From Halorientalis sp. IM1011 (GTDB lineage: Archaea; Halobacteriota; Halobacteria; Halobacteriales; Haloarculaceae), in NCBI RefSeq assembly GCF_001989615.1, contig NZ_CP019067.1, positions 2,294,001 through 2,358,000 on the forward strand: a DNA stretch of 64,000 bases. Direction: 5' to 3'. Numbering within the stretch: position 1 is the first letter of the stretch; every line of letters begins with the position of its first letter. Position numbers and translations under genes: made by a program. Below are positions 1 through 7,992 of the stretch, piece after piece. A model generated the notes under the pieces. It ran no database searches, was not told the DNA's origin, and saw only the letters and a program-made list of their open reading frames with translations.

Positions 1-1190
1 ATGCTTAGGAGGAATGTTACCAACCCGATGATCCCGGTTTCGACGAGCAACCGCAGGTAGAAATTGTGCGCCTCGGCGGGTCCTATGACCGCTCCCGGAC
101 TCCCCTTCCCGAACCCTACAAGCATCGCTGGGACGGGGGGCGCGAGGAACTCGTTCCAAATCTCGAGCCGTGACACGATGCTCGAGAAAACCGACTGTGG
201 GAGGAACCGTCGGACGATCAGCGGGTTCAGGACGGTGAACGGAATCACTGCGAGGAGCGCTGCAACGAAATAGGCGACAACGTTCCTGTCTGTCGCCCTG
301 ACGGCGTATCCGAAAGTGAACACGGAGAGCACGAACAACGTTGCACCGATAGTCGCCCGGGAGACGGTGACCATCATGCTACCGAGGAAGGCCACCAATA
401 ACGCACAGCAGATGATCCTCACCCGGTGTCCAGTCCGGTACAGGAGCATCCCGAACGTGAGGAATACCGGCGGGAGGTAAAAGCCCGCGGACGCCAACAC
501 GCTCGGCTGGCCGAGCAGAGACGGGCCGTATCGCCATTTCGCGATGTCGACGGTGTGGAACAGCGGTCCGAGGTCGCCGGTGGCAAGTTGGACGGCCATC
601 CAAGTGGCGTTGAGGACGCCACCAAAAATGAACGCGGTGACGACCACTGATACGTCGGCCCGCGACTTGACGAGGTTTGCGACCAGGAGGGCGAACAGCA
701 GGAACTGCACCTCCTTGAGCAGGTAGAGGGCGGCCCGAGCGGCTGGGAGCGCGTATACACCGATACCCACGACCGTGACCACCAGGGCCACCGCGAGATA
801 CCCGGCGAAAGGCACCGCGAACGGTGGGAGGTACACGTGGTCACTCCGGTGTAGCGTAACCGTCCAGCCCAGCAGTACGACGAGTAACAGCAAGTCCTCG
901 AGCCGCAGGGTGAACGCACGGCTCACCGAGACCGGGATATCCACCGGGATTTCCGGAGACAGGGCCACGAACAGAACCAGGGTACCGAGTAGCGTCCATC
1001 TGGCGGCCCCCTCGTTGACGCCCCCTCGGACGACGATTGCCACCATTGCGGTGCAGACGACGACGCCAACGACAGCGACAGGGAGAGCTTCATCAAAATA
1101 AATACGACCGACGAGAATGAGTACCGTACTCACGACCGCAAAAACAGCGCCGATACTTCCGGCCGTTCTTGTGCGGTTGTGTAGCCACAT
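1..1190 (-). CDS. Wzy/O-antigen ligase-like polysaccharide polymerase, 3' end cut by window edge
   Basis: The reverse strand reads open from an ATG at 1190 to the window edge (about 396 codons, no stop). The product is a polytopic membrane protein with roughly ten hydrophobic segments. Near the truncated end is a motif of the form AEAHNFYLRLLVETGIIG, which resembles the HN-x-Y-L...E-x-G-x-x-G signature of the O-antigen ligase/Wzy polymerase family. These proteins polymerise or transfer lipid-linked glycans on the outer face of the membrane. The gene starts 27 bp after the stop of the phosphatase-superfamily gene at 1218-2147, so the two are probably co-transcribed. Family is inferred from topology and motif; the glycan substrate is unknown. 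Confidence 0.75.
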   Translation of the reverse strand, partial: MWLHNRTRTAGSIGAVFAVVSTVLILVGRIYFDEALPVAVVGVVVCTAMVAIVVRGGVNEGAARWTLLGTLVLFVALSPEIPVDIPVSVSRAFTLRLEDLLLLVVLLGWTVTLHRSDHVYLPPFAVPFAGYLAVALVVTVVGIGVYALPAARAALYLLKEVQFLLFALLVANLVKSRADVSVVVTAFIFGGVLNATWMAVQLATGDLGPLFHTVDIAKWRYGPSLLGQPSVLASAGFYLPPVFLTFGMLLYRTGHRVRIICCALLVAFLGSMMVTVSRATIGATLFVLSVFTFGYAVRATDRNVVAYFVAALLAVIPFTVLNPLIVRRFLPQSVFSSIVSRLEIWNEFLAPPVPAMLVGFGKGSPGAVIGPAEAHNFYLRLLVETGIIGLVTFLLS

Positions 1191-1217
1191 ATCCTTACTC
1201 CATGCCCGGTGACCGTG

Positions 1218-2147
1218 TCAGGGATCGGTGTATCCGAGATAGCGCAGTCGCTGCTTGACGACATCGTCGTCAGCAGTCGTCGTCGATTCGACCGGTGGCT
1301 CCGGGACAATCTCCCGACGTGAACTGGATTCGACTTCCAGCCACGGGACGGTTACGAGCTCCGGCGTATAGATACCGTACGGGTGCCCCCATTCTGTTAT
1401 CGGGACGGGGCGGGCACGCTCCCCGATCATGTTCCCGTGGTCGGAGGTGACGACTGTCTTGCCGTCGAGCGTGTCGAGGAGTTCCGCTACCACGGGGAGG
1501 ACCCGGTCGAGGTTCGCCTCGTAGGCGCTCCAGACCTCGGCGGCGGTAGTCTGCAGGTCGCCCGTCATGACTTGCCGCCAGCAGTTGGTGTCGTCGGGGT
1601 TCTCAAAACCGAGTTCGTCGGTGAATGGCTGCTCGTCGGAACCGATGAACGGGTAGTGAGGCTGGATGAAGTGTACCAGAAGGCGCTTTTCTGGGTACTT
1701 GGCGGCGGCCTCCCGGGCTTGGTCCGCCGTCGTCTCTGGGAGAACAGTCCTGCGATTGTCATCCCAACCGTCGTCGAGCCAGACGTTCAGTTCGGCATGG
1801 AACTCTACGTTGACGACCTCACTGTTTCGAGAGAGCATGGGGCTTGCCGTGACGTACACCGTATCGTGGAATGTCTTTCCATGAAAGTTCCCTAGGAGGA
1901 ACTCCCGCGTGTTTGACCCCCGTGACATCCGTGATGAGAGATTACCGGGGAGCGAGTGCCGGTCCGCGAACAGATCGTACCGACAGGCGTCGAGCAACAG
2001 TAGCGAGTCCCAGTCTTCGGACATGATATCACAGCCGTCGGTGTTGTACGAGCGTGAGTTTAGTCGGTTGTAGTAAATCCTGTTGAGTTCCCGACCGACG
2101 AGGGACGGCGTCGCGAGACCCCGACGTATTTGTTCTATAGAATACAT
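1218..2147 (-). CDS. alkaline phosphatase/sulfatase-superfamily protein of a polysaccharide cluster
   Basis: A 309-residue soluble-looking protein. An N-terminal LLLDACRYDLF motif (D53, C55, R56) sits where the metal-binding Asp and the nucleophile of alkaline-phosphatase-superfamily enzymes lie. PHYPF near residue 160 and VVTSDHGN plus WGHPYG near the C-terminus fit the second metal-binding cluster. Proteins of this haloarchaeal type usually lie among glycosyltransferase and polysaccharide genes, as here between the Wzy-like gene and the sugar transferase. It may add or remove a phosphate, sulfate or phosphoalcohol group on a surface glycan, but the substrate cannot be read from sequence. 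No signal peptide is evident. Confidence 0.7.
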   Translation of the reverse strand: MYSIEQIRRGLATPSLVGRELNRIYYNRLNSRSYNTDGCDIMSEDWDSLLLLDACRYDLFADRHSLPGNLSSRMSRGSNTREFLLGNFHGKTFHDTVYVTASPMLSRNSEVVNVEFHAELNVWLDDGWDDNRRTVLPETTADQAREAAAKYPEKRLLVHFIQPHYPFIGSDEQPFTDELGFENPDDTNCWRQVMTGDLQTTAAEVWSAYEANLDRVLPVVAELLDTLDGKTVVTSDHGNMIGERARPVPITEWGHPYGIYTPELVTVPWLEVESSSRREIVPEPPVESTTTADDDVVKQRLRYLGYTDP

Positions 2148-2297
2148 TTATGGACTGTCTTTCGTCGCTCGGTGCCCGGGTGTGAGGCGACCCTCGCCGG
2201 GCTACCGTTGGTCATTCGCTACGTCCTGATGAGTTGGTTCGTGGGGCATCAATGTATCGCCTGACGCTCACCTCGGTTTCGAGTCTGGGGCCAAGAG

Positions 2298-3746
2298 TCA
2301 CTTTTCGATCATCTCCACTAAATCATCGAGCACCTGCCAGATCTGTCGGATGACAATCTTCACGTCGAACCAGAACGATTGCCTGCGGATATACTTAATG
2401 TCGTACCGAAGTTTCTCCTGTGGGTCGTGGCCGGTCACGGCGTTGATTTGTGCGAGTCCGGTCAGTCCGGGCTTGACGAACCACCGGCGCCGCCAGTCCG
2501 CGGCTCCCGACTCCATGTTCGTGTCCAGTTCCGGTCGCTCCGGTCGCGGACCAACGACGCTCATGTCGCCGGTCAGGATTGACCACAGCTGTGGAATCTC
2601 GTCTAGATGTGTCTTCCTGAGGAACCGGCCGACACGTGTCACACGCGGATCGATATCGCCTCTGTCCTCCGCGGAGAGTTTCGCCCCCGTTTCGGCTTCA
2701 GCCTCGGGAATCATGCTCCGGAACTTGTACACAGTAAACGTATCACCGAACTCCGCAGTCCGTTCCTGGCTGTACAACACGGGACCGGGACTATCCAATT
2801 TAATAGCTACGGCGATTGCCAGAATCACTGGCGACAACACGACCAGTCCACAGGCGGAGAAACACACGTCGAACACTCGCTTGACCACGTAATCCTGCCA
2901 GTCCCATGGATTGAGATCCACCTCTACTAACTCGCCACCAGCCACACCAGCGGTCAACACGTCCTCAGCGTGATTCCGGTGGACCATCGCCGTCACACCG
3001 TGGTCGAAACAAGTGTCGAGCGTACCGAAAAACTCCGCGCGATCGGTATCTGCAAACGCCAATAGCGCCGTGTCGATCTCGTATTTCACCAACACTTCAT
3101 CTAGCCGCGACAACCCACCCAAATTCGAGAGTTCGTCCAGTCGCGTCGTGACGGCCCCGCCGTCGGACATCTCTGGCTTCCCGACCACGCCTCCCTCCGT
3201 GGCCTCGTAGGACGACGGCGGCGAGACGTACCCGATCACGGGCAGGTCGGTCTCCTCGAGAATCGCTTCCATCGCAGTCGGATCGTCACCGACGATGATC
3301 GCTCTGGACTGTTCGCTCGGGCGGCGTCGGATCGCGACCATCCAGGCGGGCAACCAGAGCAACAGGAAAGCCGTCCCGAGCATCAGCGTCGCCCGCGGCA
3401 TTCGATAGTTATAGTCGAAATATCCAAGCGCGGCCAGTCCAACCATCGCGAGGAACACCCGTTTCTGCGTGAGAATGATCGTGGCCAGTACGCGGCGCGG
3501 CCGGGGTTTGAACAACGGCCACATCGCACCGAGAACGACGACAAGTGCCGTCAGGATCACGAACACCAGCGCACCATTTGATAAGACGGCGGGCGCTGGC
3601 CGACCAAGGACCGGCACCTGACTGAACGCGTCCTGAATCAACGGGTAGTTGACGAACCAGACAGCGACGGCGGTGAGGCTGGCAGTCCCGAGGACGCTCG
3701 CGACCCGATACCGCCAGCCCGTTGCCATTGGAACTGATAACTCCAC
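2298..3746 (-). CDS. polyprenyl-phosphate glycosyl-1-phosphate transferase (bacterial sugar transferase family)
   Basis: 482 residues. The N-terminal half has about four to five membrane segments followed by a Rossmann-like region (residues about 145-270), the architecture of WbaP/EpsE-type initiating transferases. The C-terminal third (from about residue 285) is the sugar transferase domain: a hydrophobic hairpin after VKRVFDV, then PGPVLYSQERTA, YKFRSM, a KTHLDEIPQLW helix and the GDMSVVGPRPE signature. Such enzymes move a sugar-1-phosphate from a nucleotide sugar to a polyprenyl phosphate carrier and so start repeat-unit assembly. It is transcribed toward the phosphatase and polymerase genes and away from the membrane protein at 3887. 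Family assignment is firm; the sugar is unknown. Confidence 0.9.
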   Translation of the reverse strand: MELSVPMATGWRYRVASVLGTASLTAVAVWFVNYPLIQDAFSQVPVLGRPAPAVLSNGALVFVILTALVVVLGAMWPLFKPRPRRVLATIILTQKRVFLAMVGLAALGYFDYNYRMPRATLMLGTAFLLLWLPAWMVAIRRRPSEQSRAIIVGDDPTAMEAILEETDLPVIGYVSPPSSYEATEGGVVGKPEMSDGGAVTTRLDELSNLGGLSRLDEVLVKYEIDTALLAFADTDRAEFFGTLDTCFDHGVTAMVHRNHAEDVLTAGVAGGELVEVDLNPWDWQDYVVKRVFDVCFSACGLVVLSPVILAIAVAIKLDSPGPVLYSQERTAEFGDTFTVYKFRSMIPEAEAETGAKLSAEDRGDIDPRVTRVGRFLRKTHLDEIPQLWSILTGDMSVVGPRPERPELDTNMESGAADWRRRWFVKPGLTGLAQINAVTGHDPQEKLRYDIKYIRRQSFWFDVKIVIRQIWQVLDDLVEMIEK

Positions 3747-3886
3747 CGCCGGACATAAGGCCTGCGACAGCCGTCACACGAGCGTCTGACACCTCTCGAA
3801 CGCACGTTTCGGCATGTCGACTCGGGGACAAACTCTTGGTGTCGCCCTGCAGAGACAGGAACGTGACACGGCTGTCGGAACTCGCG

Positions 3887-5950
3887 ATGACCGAGAACGA
3901 AAACCTCGTCGACCTCGCCAACCAATGGCGGCGACGACTCGGACGCGCCCTCTTCGGCGACCGGTACGGCGTCGTCCTCTTTCTCGGGACGCTCGCCATC
4001 CTCGCGACCTACTGGCGGGTCGGGGTGTTCATCACCGACAGCTACGCCATCGCCAACGGACTGGTCAACGTCGCCGACGGCCACCTCGCGATCACGGAGA
4101 AAACCTACTCGCTCACGCTGGGCTCCCAGCCCGGCCTCTGGTACGCCGACGGCGCGGTCTACGCCCGCAACTACGCCCACATCTTCCTCTCACTCCCGGT
4201 CCTCTGGCTACTGGACGCCCTTGCCGGCCTCTTCGACCTGCGGCTCGTCCTCGCCGCGGCGTGGTCGGGACTACTCGTCCTCCTGTTCGACCGTCTCGGA
4301 CGCCTTCTCGATTACCATACCCAATTCGCCACCGCGGGAACGGCCCTCGGACTCCTGACGTTCCTCGGGAGCGCCCTCGTCGCTGCACCACTCCCCGACC
4401 GATGGACGGCCTTCCTCGCGCTCCAGGTGACGGGGATGATCGCCGTCGCGTTCGTCGGCGTGATACTCTACCGTGTCCTCGCACACGCCCACGGACGACG
4501 GGTCGGCCTCTGCTTCGGCGCGGCGGCCGCGATCGCCTCGCCCGTTGGCTTCTGGGCGACGATCCCGAAACGCCACGCGCTCTCGACGCTGGCCGTCGTC
4601 GCCATCCTGAGCGCGTTCTACTTCAGCCGCGCCGAAGACGCGAGACGACGAGCCCTCGGCCTCCGTGCCCTCGCGTACGCCGTCGTCGCACTGTTCGCGT
4701 GGCTGCACGCGCTCGAAGCCCTCGTGGTGTTCGCGGTCTTCGTGCCGCTCGACATCGCGACTGCACGCTCGAACCACCCGAAACACCTCGCCGTCGTCGG
4801 TGTCGTCTTCCTCGTCGCGCTCGCGCCCTTCCTCGCGACCAACGCGGCGATCAACGACAACCCGTTCCAGCCGCCCCGGTCGATGGATCAGTTCTCCGGC
4901 CAGGTCGACCCACTCGCGAGCGGTGGCCAAGACGGCAGGGACGGCCAGCGCGGTGGCGATAGCGGATCGACACCGACGCCGACACCCACCGAGTCACAAC
5001 CGACGACGACTGATGGAGCGGGACCACCAGCCAACGGGACGACCACGGAAGGTGGAACCGACGGGACGACAGCCCCCACATCACCCGGTTCCGAGCCCCC
5101 ATCCGATTCATCACCGGGACCGATCGCGACACTGGTCGCGGCGATCACGGCCGTCGCCGGCGTGGCGATCGAGGGGAGTTCCTGGGCCGTCGGCGAGGGC
5201 TGGTCCTACGTCGACACCGGACTCACGCTCGCCAAGGAGGATCCTGAGCGTCTCTACCACATCTTCGTCCGGAGCGGGCGCATCCCCGAATACGTCGCCT
5301 ACCATATGACCGATCAGGAGGCAGTCGACCTCGCACTGCTGGAAGTCGCGCCGTTACTCGGCGGTCTCCTCGGCGTGGTCGGAGCGGGACTCCACCGACT
5401 CCGAACCCGTTCGCTGGCCGGGATCCGGACTGCACTTGGACAACCAGCGCGCCAGACGGACCTGCTCGCGGTTGCGATGACGGTCGCGCTGGTGCTGATG
5501 AACGTCGAACGACTCCCGCTCCACACGCAGTTCACCGTCCGGTACCTCGTTCCGATCGTGCCGCTCGGGCTGTACGGACTCGCCCGACTGGACTGTGTCC
5601 ACCGCGTCGTTTGCGCCGACCTGCGCTGGATCACCGGCGCGTACGTCGGCGCTCTCCTCGTAGGCGGACTCGGGTTCTTGGCCGCCAATCTATGGCTCGG
5701 ACTCGCACTCGGTGAGGCGATGCAACTGCACGCGCTGGTCAATCTGACTAGCGCTGCACTCCTCGCGGGCTGGGCGGTCGCCGCGAGTCTCGTCGACCTC
5801 GACGAGCGGATCGGCGTCGTCGCGCTCGCGGTCCCCGCTGCACTGTCGACGCTGTTCCTGCTGTTCACCGGACTCGTCTATCTCCAGTACGCCGACTACG
5901 CACTGCCACTCGTTGAGGCACTCACCGAACTGTTGCCGATTGCCGTCTAG
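3887..5950 (+). CDS. large polytopic membrane protein with Thr/Pro-rich loop, possibly GT-C-like
   Basis: 687 residues from ATG 3887. An in-frame start at 3722 would run into the divergent sugar transferase gene and add an uncharacteristic extension, so I reject it. Hydrophobic segments cover residues about 25-320, followed by a long outside-type loop (about 330-420) rich in Gly, Asp, Thr and Pro (TPTPTPTESQP and similar), then more membrane segments. The early loop with FITDSYAIANGLV recalls the acidic first loop of GT-C glycosyltransferases, but no diagnostic DxD/DE motif is convincing. Position next to the sugar transferase suggests a role in surface glycan assembly. Function otherwise unrecognised. 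Confidence 0.65.
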   Translation: MTENENLVDLANQWRRRLGRALFGDRYGVVLFLGTLAILATYWRVGVFITDSYAIANGLVNVADGHLAITEKTYSLTLGSQPGLWYADGAVYARNYAHIFLSLPVLWLLDALAGLFDLRLVLAAAWSGLLVLLFDRLGRLLDYHTQFATAGTALGLLTFLGSALVAAPLPDRWTAFLALQVTGMIAVAFVGVILYRVLAHAHGRRVGLCFGAAAAIASPVGFWATIPKRHALSTLAVVAILSAFYFSRAEDARRRALGLRALAYAVVALFAWLHALEALVVFAVFVPLDIATARSNHPKHLAVVGVVFLVALAPFLATNAAINDNPFQPPRSMDQFSGQVDPLASGGQDGRDGQRGGDSGSTPTPTPTESQPTTTDGAGPPANGTTTEGGTDGTTAPTSPGSEPPSDSSPGPIATLVAAITAVAGVAIEGSSWAVGEGWSYVDTGLTLAKEDPERLYHIFVRSGRIPEYVAYHMTDQEAVDLALLEVAPLLGGLLGVVGAGLHRLRTRSLAGIRTALGQPARQTDLLAVAMTVALVLMNVERLPLHTQFTVRYLVPIVPLGLYGLARLDCVHRVVCADLRWITGAYVGALLVGGLGFLAANLWLGLALGEAMQLHALVNLTSAALLAGWAVAASLVDLDERIGVVALAVPAALSTLFLLFTGLVYLQYADYALPLVEALTELLPIAV

Positions 5951-6023
5951 ACTCCTCTGGGCGAACCAGTCGGATCATACTGGTACTCTTCTGTTCGAGC
6001 CGCTGAGACTGGAGCTACAACCT

Positions 6024-6054
6024 ATTATCGCGATAATCATTACCAGGATAATGA
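6024..6054. repeat. two adjacent inverted repeats in the 5951-6077 intergenic stretch
   Basis: ATTATCG/CGATAAT at 6024-6037 is a perfect 14-bp palindrome. It abuts TCATTA-CCAGGA-TAATGA at 6037-6054 (6-bp arms, 6-bp spacer). They lie just downstream of the stop of the truncated nucleotidyltransferase remnant. They could be an operator or a scar of the rearrangement that cut that gene. I see no gene between 5951 and 6077. Confidence 0.45.
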
Positions 6055-6077
6055 CCTTCTGCAACCGAGAGACAGAG

Positions 6078-6272
6078 CTACTGGCCGACCTTGTATCGAC
6101 AGCACGTAACTGATACGCCGAAATTCGGGACAGCACTTCGCGTTGCGAGTTGGCTTACGGTGTATTCCTCGTATGGCTCCTCGATGAGGAGCGCGAGAAC
6201 GTCTTCCATCGCCTGGTACCGAAAGACACGGTCGTCGGGGAACGGATACTCCAGTGCAATTGTAGTACTCAC
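6078..6272 (-). pseudogene. truncated N-terminus of an HTH-nucleotidyltransferase (MNT-type) gene
   Basis: From a GTG at 6272 the frame encodes about 64 residues beginning MSTTIALEYPFPDDR. This resembles the start of haloarchaeal proteins with an N-terminal winged HTH followed by a nucleotidyltransferase domain. The first part of the HTH is recognisable (LLIEEPYEEYTVSQLA), but from about residue 44 the sequence stops resembling a recognition helix and ends at a stop, with no catalytic GSx10DxD part. I therefore call it a decayed fragment. Its AT-rich promoter region with palindromes (6283-6305) is retained. Family recognition is from memory and should be tested by search. Confidence 0.55.
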
Positions 6273-6282
6273 TTTCCAATCG

Positions 6283-6305
6283 GGAATACTATTCCTATTA
6301 GGAAT
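6283..6305. promoter_or_regulatory. overlapping operator-like palindromes upstream of the remnant gene
   Basis: GGAATA-C-TATTCC (6283-6295) is a perfect 6-1-6 inverted repeat, and ATTCCTA-T-TAGGAAT (6291-6305) a perfect 7-1-7 repeat overlapping it. They lie 11-33 bp upstream of the GTG at 6272, within AT-rich DNA with TATA-like stretches (GGAATATATTGG at 6301-6312). The AATACTATT core also occurs in the palindrome at 7284-7296. This is the expected layout for a self-repressed toxin-antitoxin-type promoter; that reading is inference. Confidence 0.5.
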
Positions 6306-6368
6306 ATATTGGACAAATCTACTGGGGATATATTGACACTTGAAATGAGTAATGGGATTTGTGGTCAG

Positions 6369-7136
6369 TTATTCCGTCGCCGTCTCAGCACTCTCCTCGG
6401 ACCCAGCGTCGGCGCTTGCCTCACCCGTTTCCTGCAACCGACGCTCGGCCTCTTCTTGATCCTCGGGATAGCCAACGTCGATCCGCCAGCCGTCCATCCG
6501 GATGGCGTCGATGGTTCGGCCCGACTGGATTAGCAGGTCGATGGCTTCGCTGATCTCGTACTCACCCCGGTCCGAGGGCTGGACAAGGTGGCAGGCGTGG
6601 AAGATGGCCGGCGTGAAGGTGTAGAATCCGGTCATCACGAGATTCGACGGTGGCTCGTCGGGCTTCTCGACGACCTCGACGATCTCGCCGTAGTCGTTGG
6701 TGTCACAGACGCCATATCGGCTGGCATCTTCCCACGGCACTTCCTCGACGAGGAACGCCGCATCGGCGCGACTCTCCCGCTGGCGGTTGACCACGTCCGC
6801 GAGGTTCGCCTGGAAGACGTTGTCGCCCAGCATCAGCATGAAGTCGTCGTCGATATGCTCTTCTACGGTCAGCAGGGCGTGGGCCAGTCCCTGCTGTTCG
6901 CGCTGGTGGGTGTAGGTGATCGGGACGCCGTCGAACTCGTCGCCGTAGTGGTCGATGATGACCTCCTTCATGTAGCCGACGACGACGACCAGTTCGTCGG
7001 CTCCGAGATCGACCAGTTGCTCGAAACAGTGGGTCAGGATCGGTTTGTCATCGACCTCGACCATTCCCTTGGGCTTGTCCTCGGTGAGGGGCCGCAGCCG
7101 CGTTCCCTCGCCGGCGGCCAACACGACGGCTTTCAT
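6369..7136 (-). CDS. glucose-1-phosphate uridylyl/thymidylyltransferase-type sugar nucleotidyltransferase (AglF-like)
   Basis: 255 residues. The N-terminus is the classic nucleotidyltransferase signature LAAGEGTRLRPLTEDKPKGM (residues 6-25). It is followed by GYMKEVI, LMLGDNVF (the metal-binding Asp region), VVEKPDEP and a YEISEAIDLLI segment, all typical of the RmlA/GalU/AglF group. It activates a sugar-1-phosphate with UTP or dTTP. Length matches AglF of the Haloferax N-glycosylation pathway, and nearby glycan genes and the UDP-glucose dehydrogenase at 17355 fit that role. The short Glu/Ser-rich tail has no clear function. Nucleotide and sugar specificity cannot be fixed from sequence. Confidence 0.88.
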   Translation of the reverse strand: MKAVVLAAGEGTRLRPLTEDKPKGMVEVDDKPILTHCFEQLVDLGADELVVVVGYMKEVIIDHYGDEFDGVPITYTHQREQQGLAHALLTVEEHIDDDFMLMLGDNVFQANLADVVNRQRESRADAAFLVEEVPWEDASRYGVCDTNDYGEIVEVVEKPDEPPSNLVMTGFYTFTPAIFHACHLVQPSDRGEYEISEAIDLLIQSGRTIDAIRMDGWRIDVGYPEDQEEAERRLQETGEASADAGSEESAETATE

Positions 7137-7283
7137 GTCCGCTTACTCGACGGGTCAACTGCAAAACTCTTGTCCTCGCCTTCGCCTCGATACGGTCTCG
7201 TCTCAGGAAGTTCGTTGAGATGGGTTTGCCCGAGATATGGTATCGGTAGAAAGATAATTTTCCATAGTAAATGCGGGACAAGA

Positions 7284-7307
7284 CTAATACTATTAGATGC
7301 TATAGCA
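7284..7307. promoter_or_regulatory. operator-like palindromes at the promoter of the HTH/NTase pair
   Basis: CTAATA-C-TATTAG (7284-7296) is a perfect 6-1-6 palindrome. TGCTATAGCA (7298-7307) is a perfect 10-bp palindrome right after it. Both end within 34 bp of the ATG at 7318 and would overlap the transcription start of a short-leader haloarchaeal promoter. The central AATACTATT is identical to that at 6285-6293. Binding by the encoded HTH protein is an inference. Confidence 0.5.
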
Positions 7308-7317
7308 ATAACTAGCG

Positions 7318-7992
7318 ATGATGGAGTACGTCGACGGGATTGCGGCAAAAATCATGCTAGCGATCCGTCCCGGTGATTCGATTCGGCGGATCGCCCAGAA
7401 GATCGACGGCTCCTACTCGTGGGTCTACGACTGGGTCGAACGGTTGGAAGAAGCGGGCTTCATCCGGCGCGACGATGGCCTCTACATCGAGAGTTACGAT
7501 GTCAGAGACAGCTACTACGATATCGTCGCAGCAATATCCAGATCAGCTCCGCTCTCGATCGACGAGGGATACGTCATTCCGCATTTCGCAGGTATGCCGT
7601 TCGCGTACACGAAAATCGACGGAGTCTACGTTTGGACGCACGGGGGCTATCAGATCGCTCGCGGTCACGACGACTATCCGATCTTTATTCAGGTCGCTGA
7701 CCGGGATATCGAACGGTGGGCTGCCTTCTTCGACGAGTTCGGGATTCCAAACACGATCGAGGAGCGCCTGGATGCAACCGAGTACGAGGGAACAGTCGCG
7801 TACGTGTTATTCCCGACGAGCGAGGATATCACTCGCGAGTGGGTCGACGGCAACCCAGTCGTTCCGTTAGACGAAACGATCGACCACATGCTGGACTACC
7901 GTGTGAACTACGAACCGGCGTTGGAGATGATCGCTGACGAGTACGACCGTGACATCGACGCGTCCCACGCAGACCCGCACCTGAAAGCATGA
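7318..7992 (+). CDS. winged-HTH protein, AbiEi-like partner of the downstream nucleotidyltransferase
   Basis: 224 residues (a second Met follows the first). An N-terminal winged HTH is visible: RPGDSIRRIAQKI, a recognition helix around SYSWVYDWVERLEEAGFI and a wing RRDDGLYIES (residues about 18-60). The remaining 160 residues form an acidic domain that I do not recognise by motif. The stop overlaps the next start by 4 bp (ATGA), so the two genes are translationally coupled. HTH gene first and nucleotidyltransferase second is the arrangement of AbiEi/AbiEii type IV toxin-antitoxin and phage-defence pairs. The palindromes just upstream suggest self-regulation. Assignment to AbiEi is by analogy and context, not strong sequence identity. 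Confidence 0.6.
   Translation: MMEYVDGIAAKIMLAIRPGDSIRRIAQKIDGSYSWVYDWVERLEEAGFIRRDDGLYIESYDVRDSYYDIVAAISRSAPLSIDEGYVIPHFAGMPFAYTKIDGVYVWTHGGYQIARGHDDYPIFIQVADRDIERWAAFFDEFGIPNTIEERLDATEYEGTVAYVLFPTSEDITREWVDGNPVVPLDETIDHMLDYRVNYEPALEMIADEYDRDIDASHADPHLKA

Noticed and set aside
3722-3886. Upstream start for the large membrane protein
   Set aside because: It overlaps the divergent sugar transferase gene and the extension shows no hydrophobic or conserved features.
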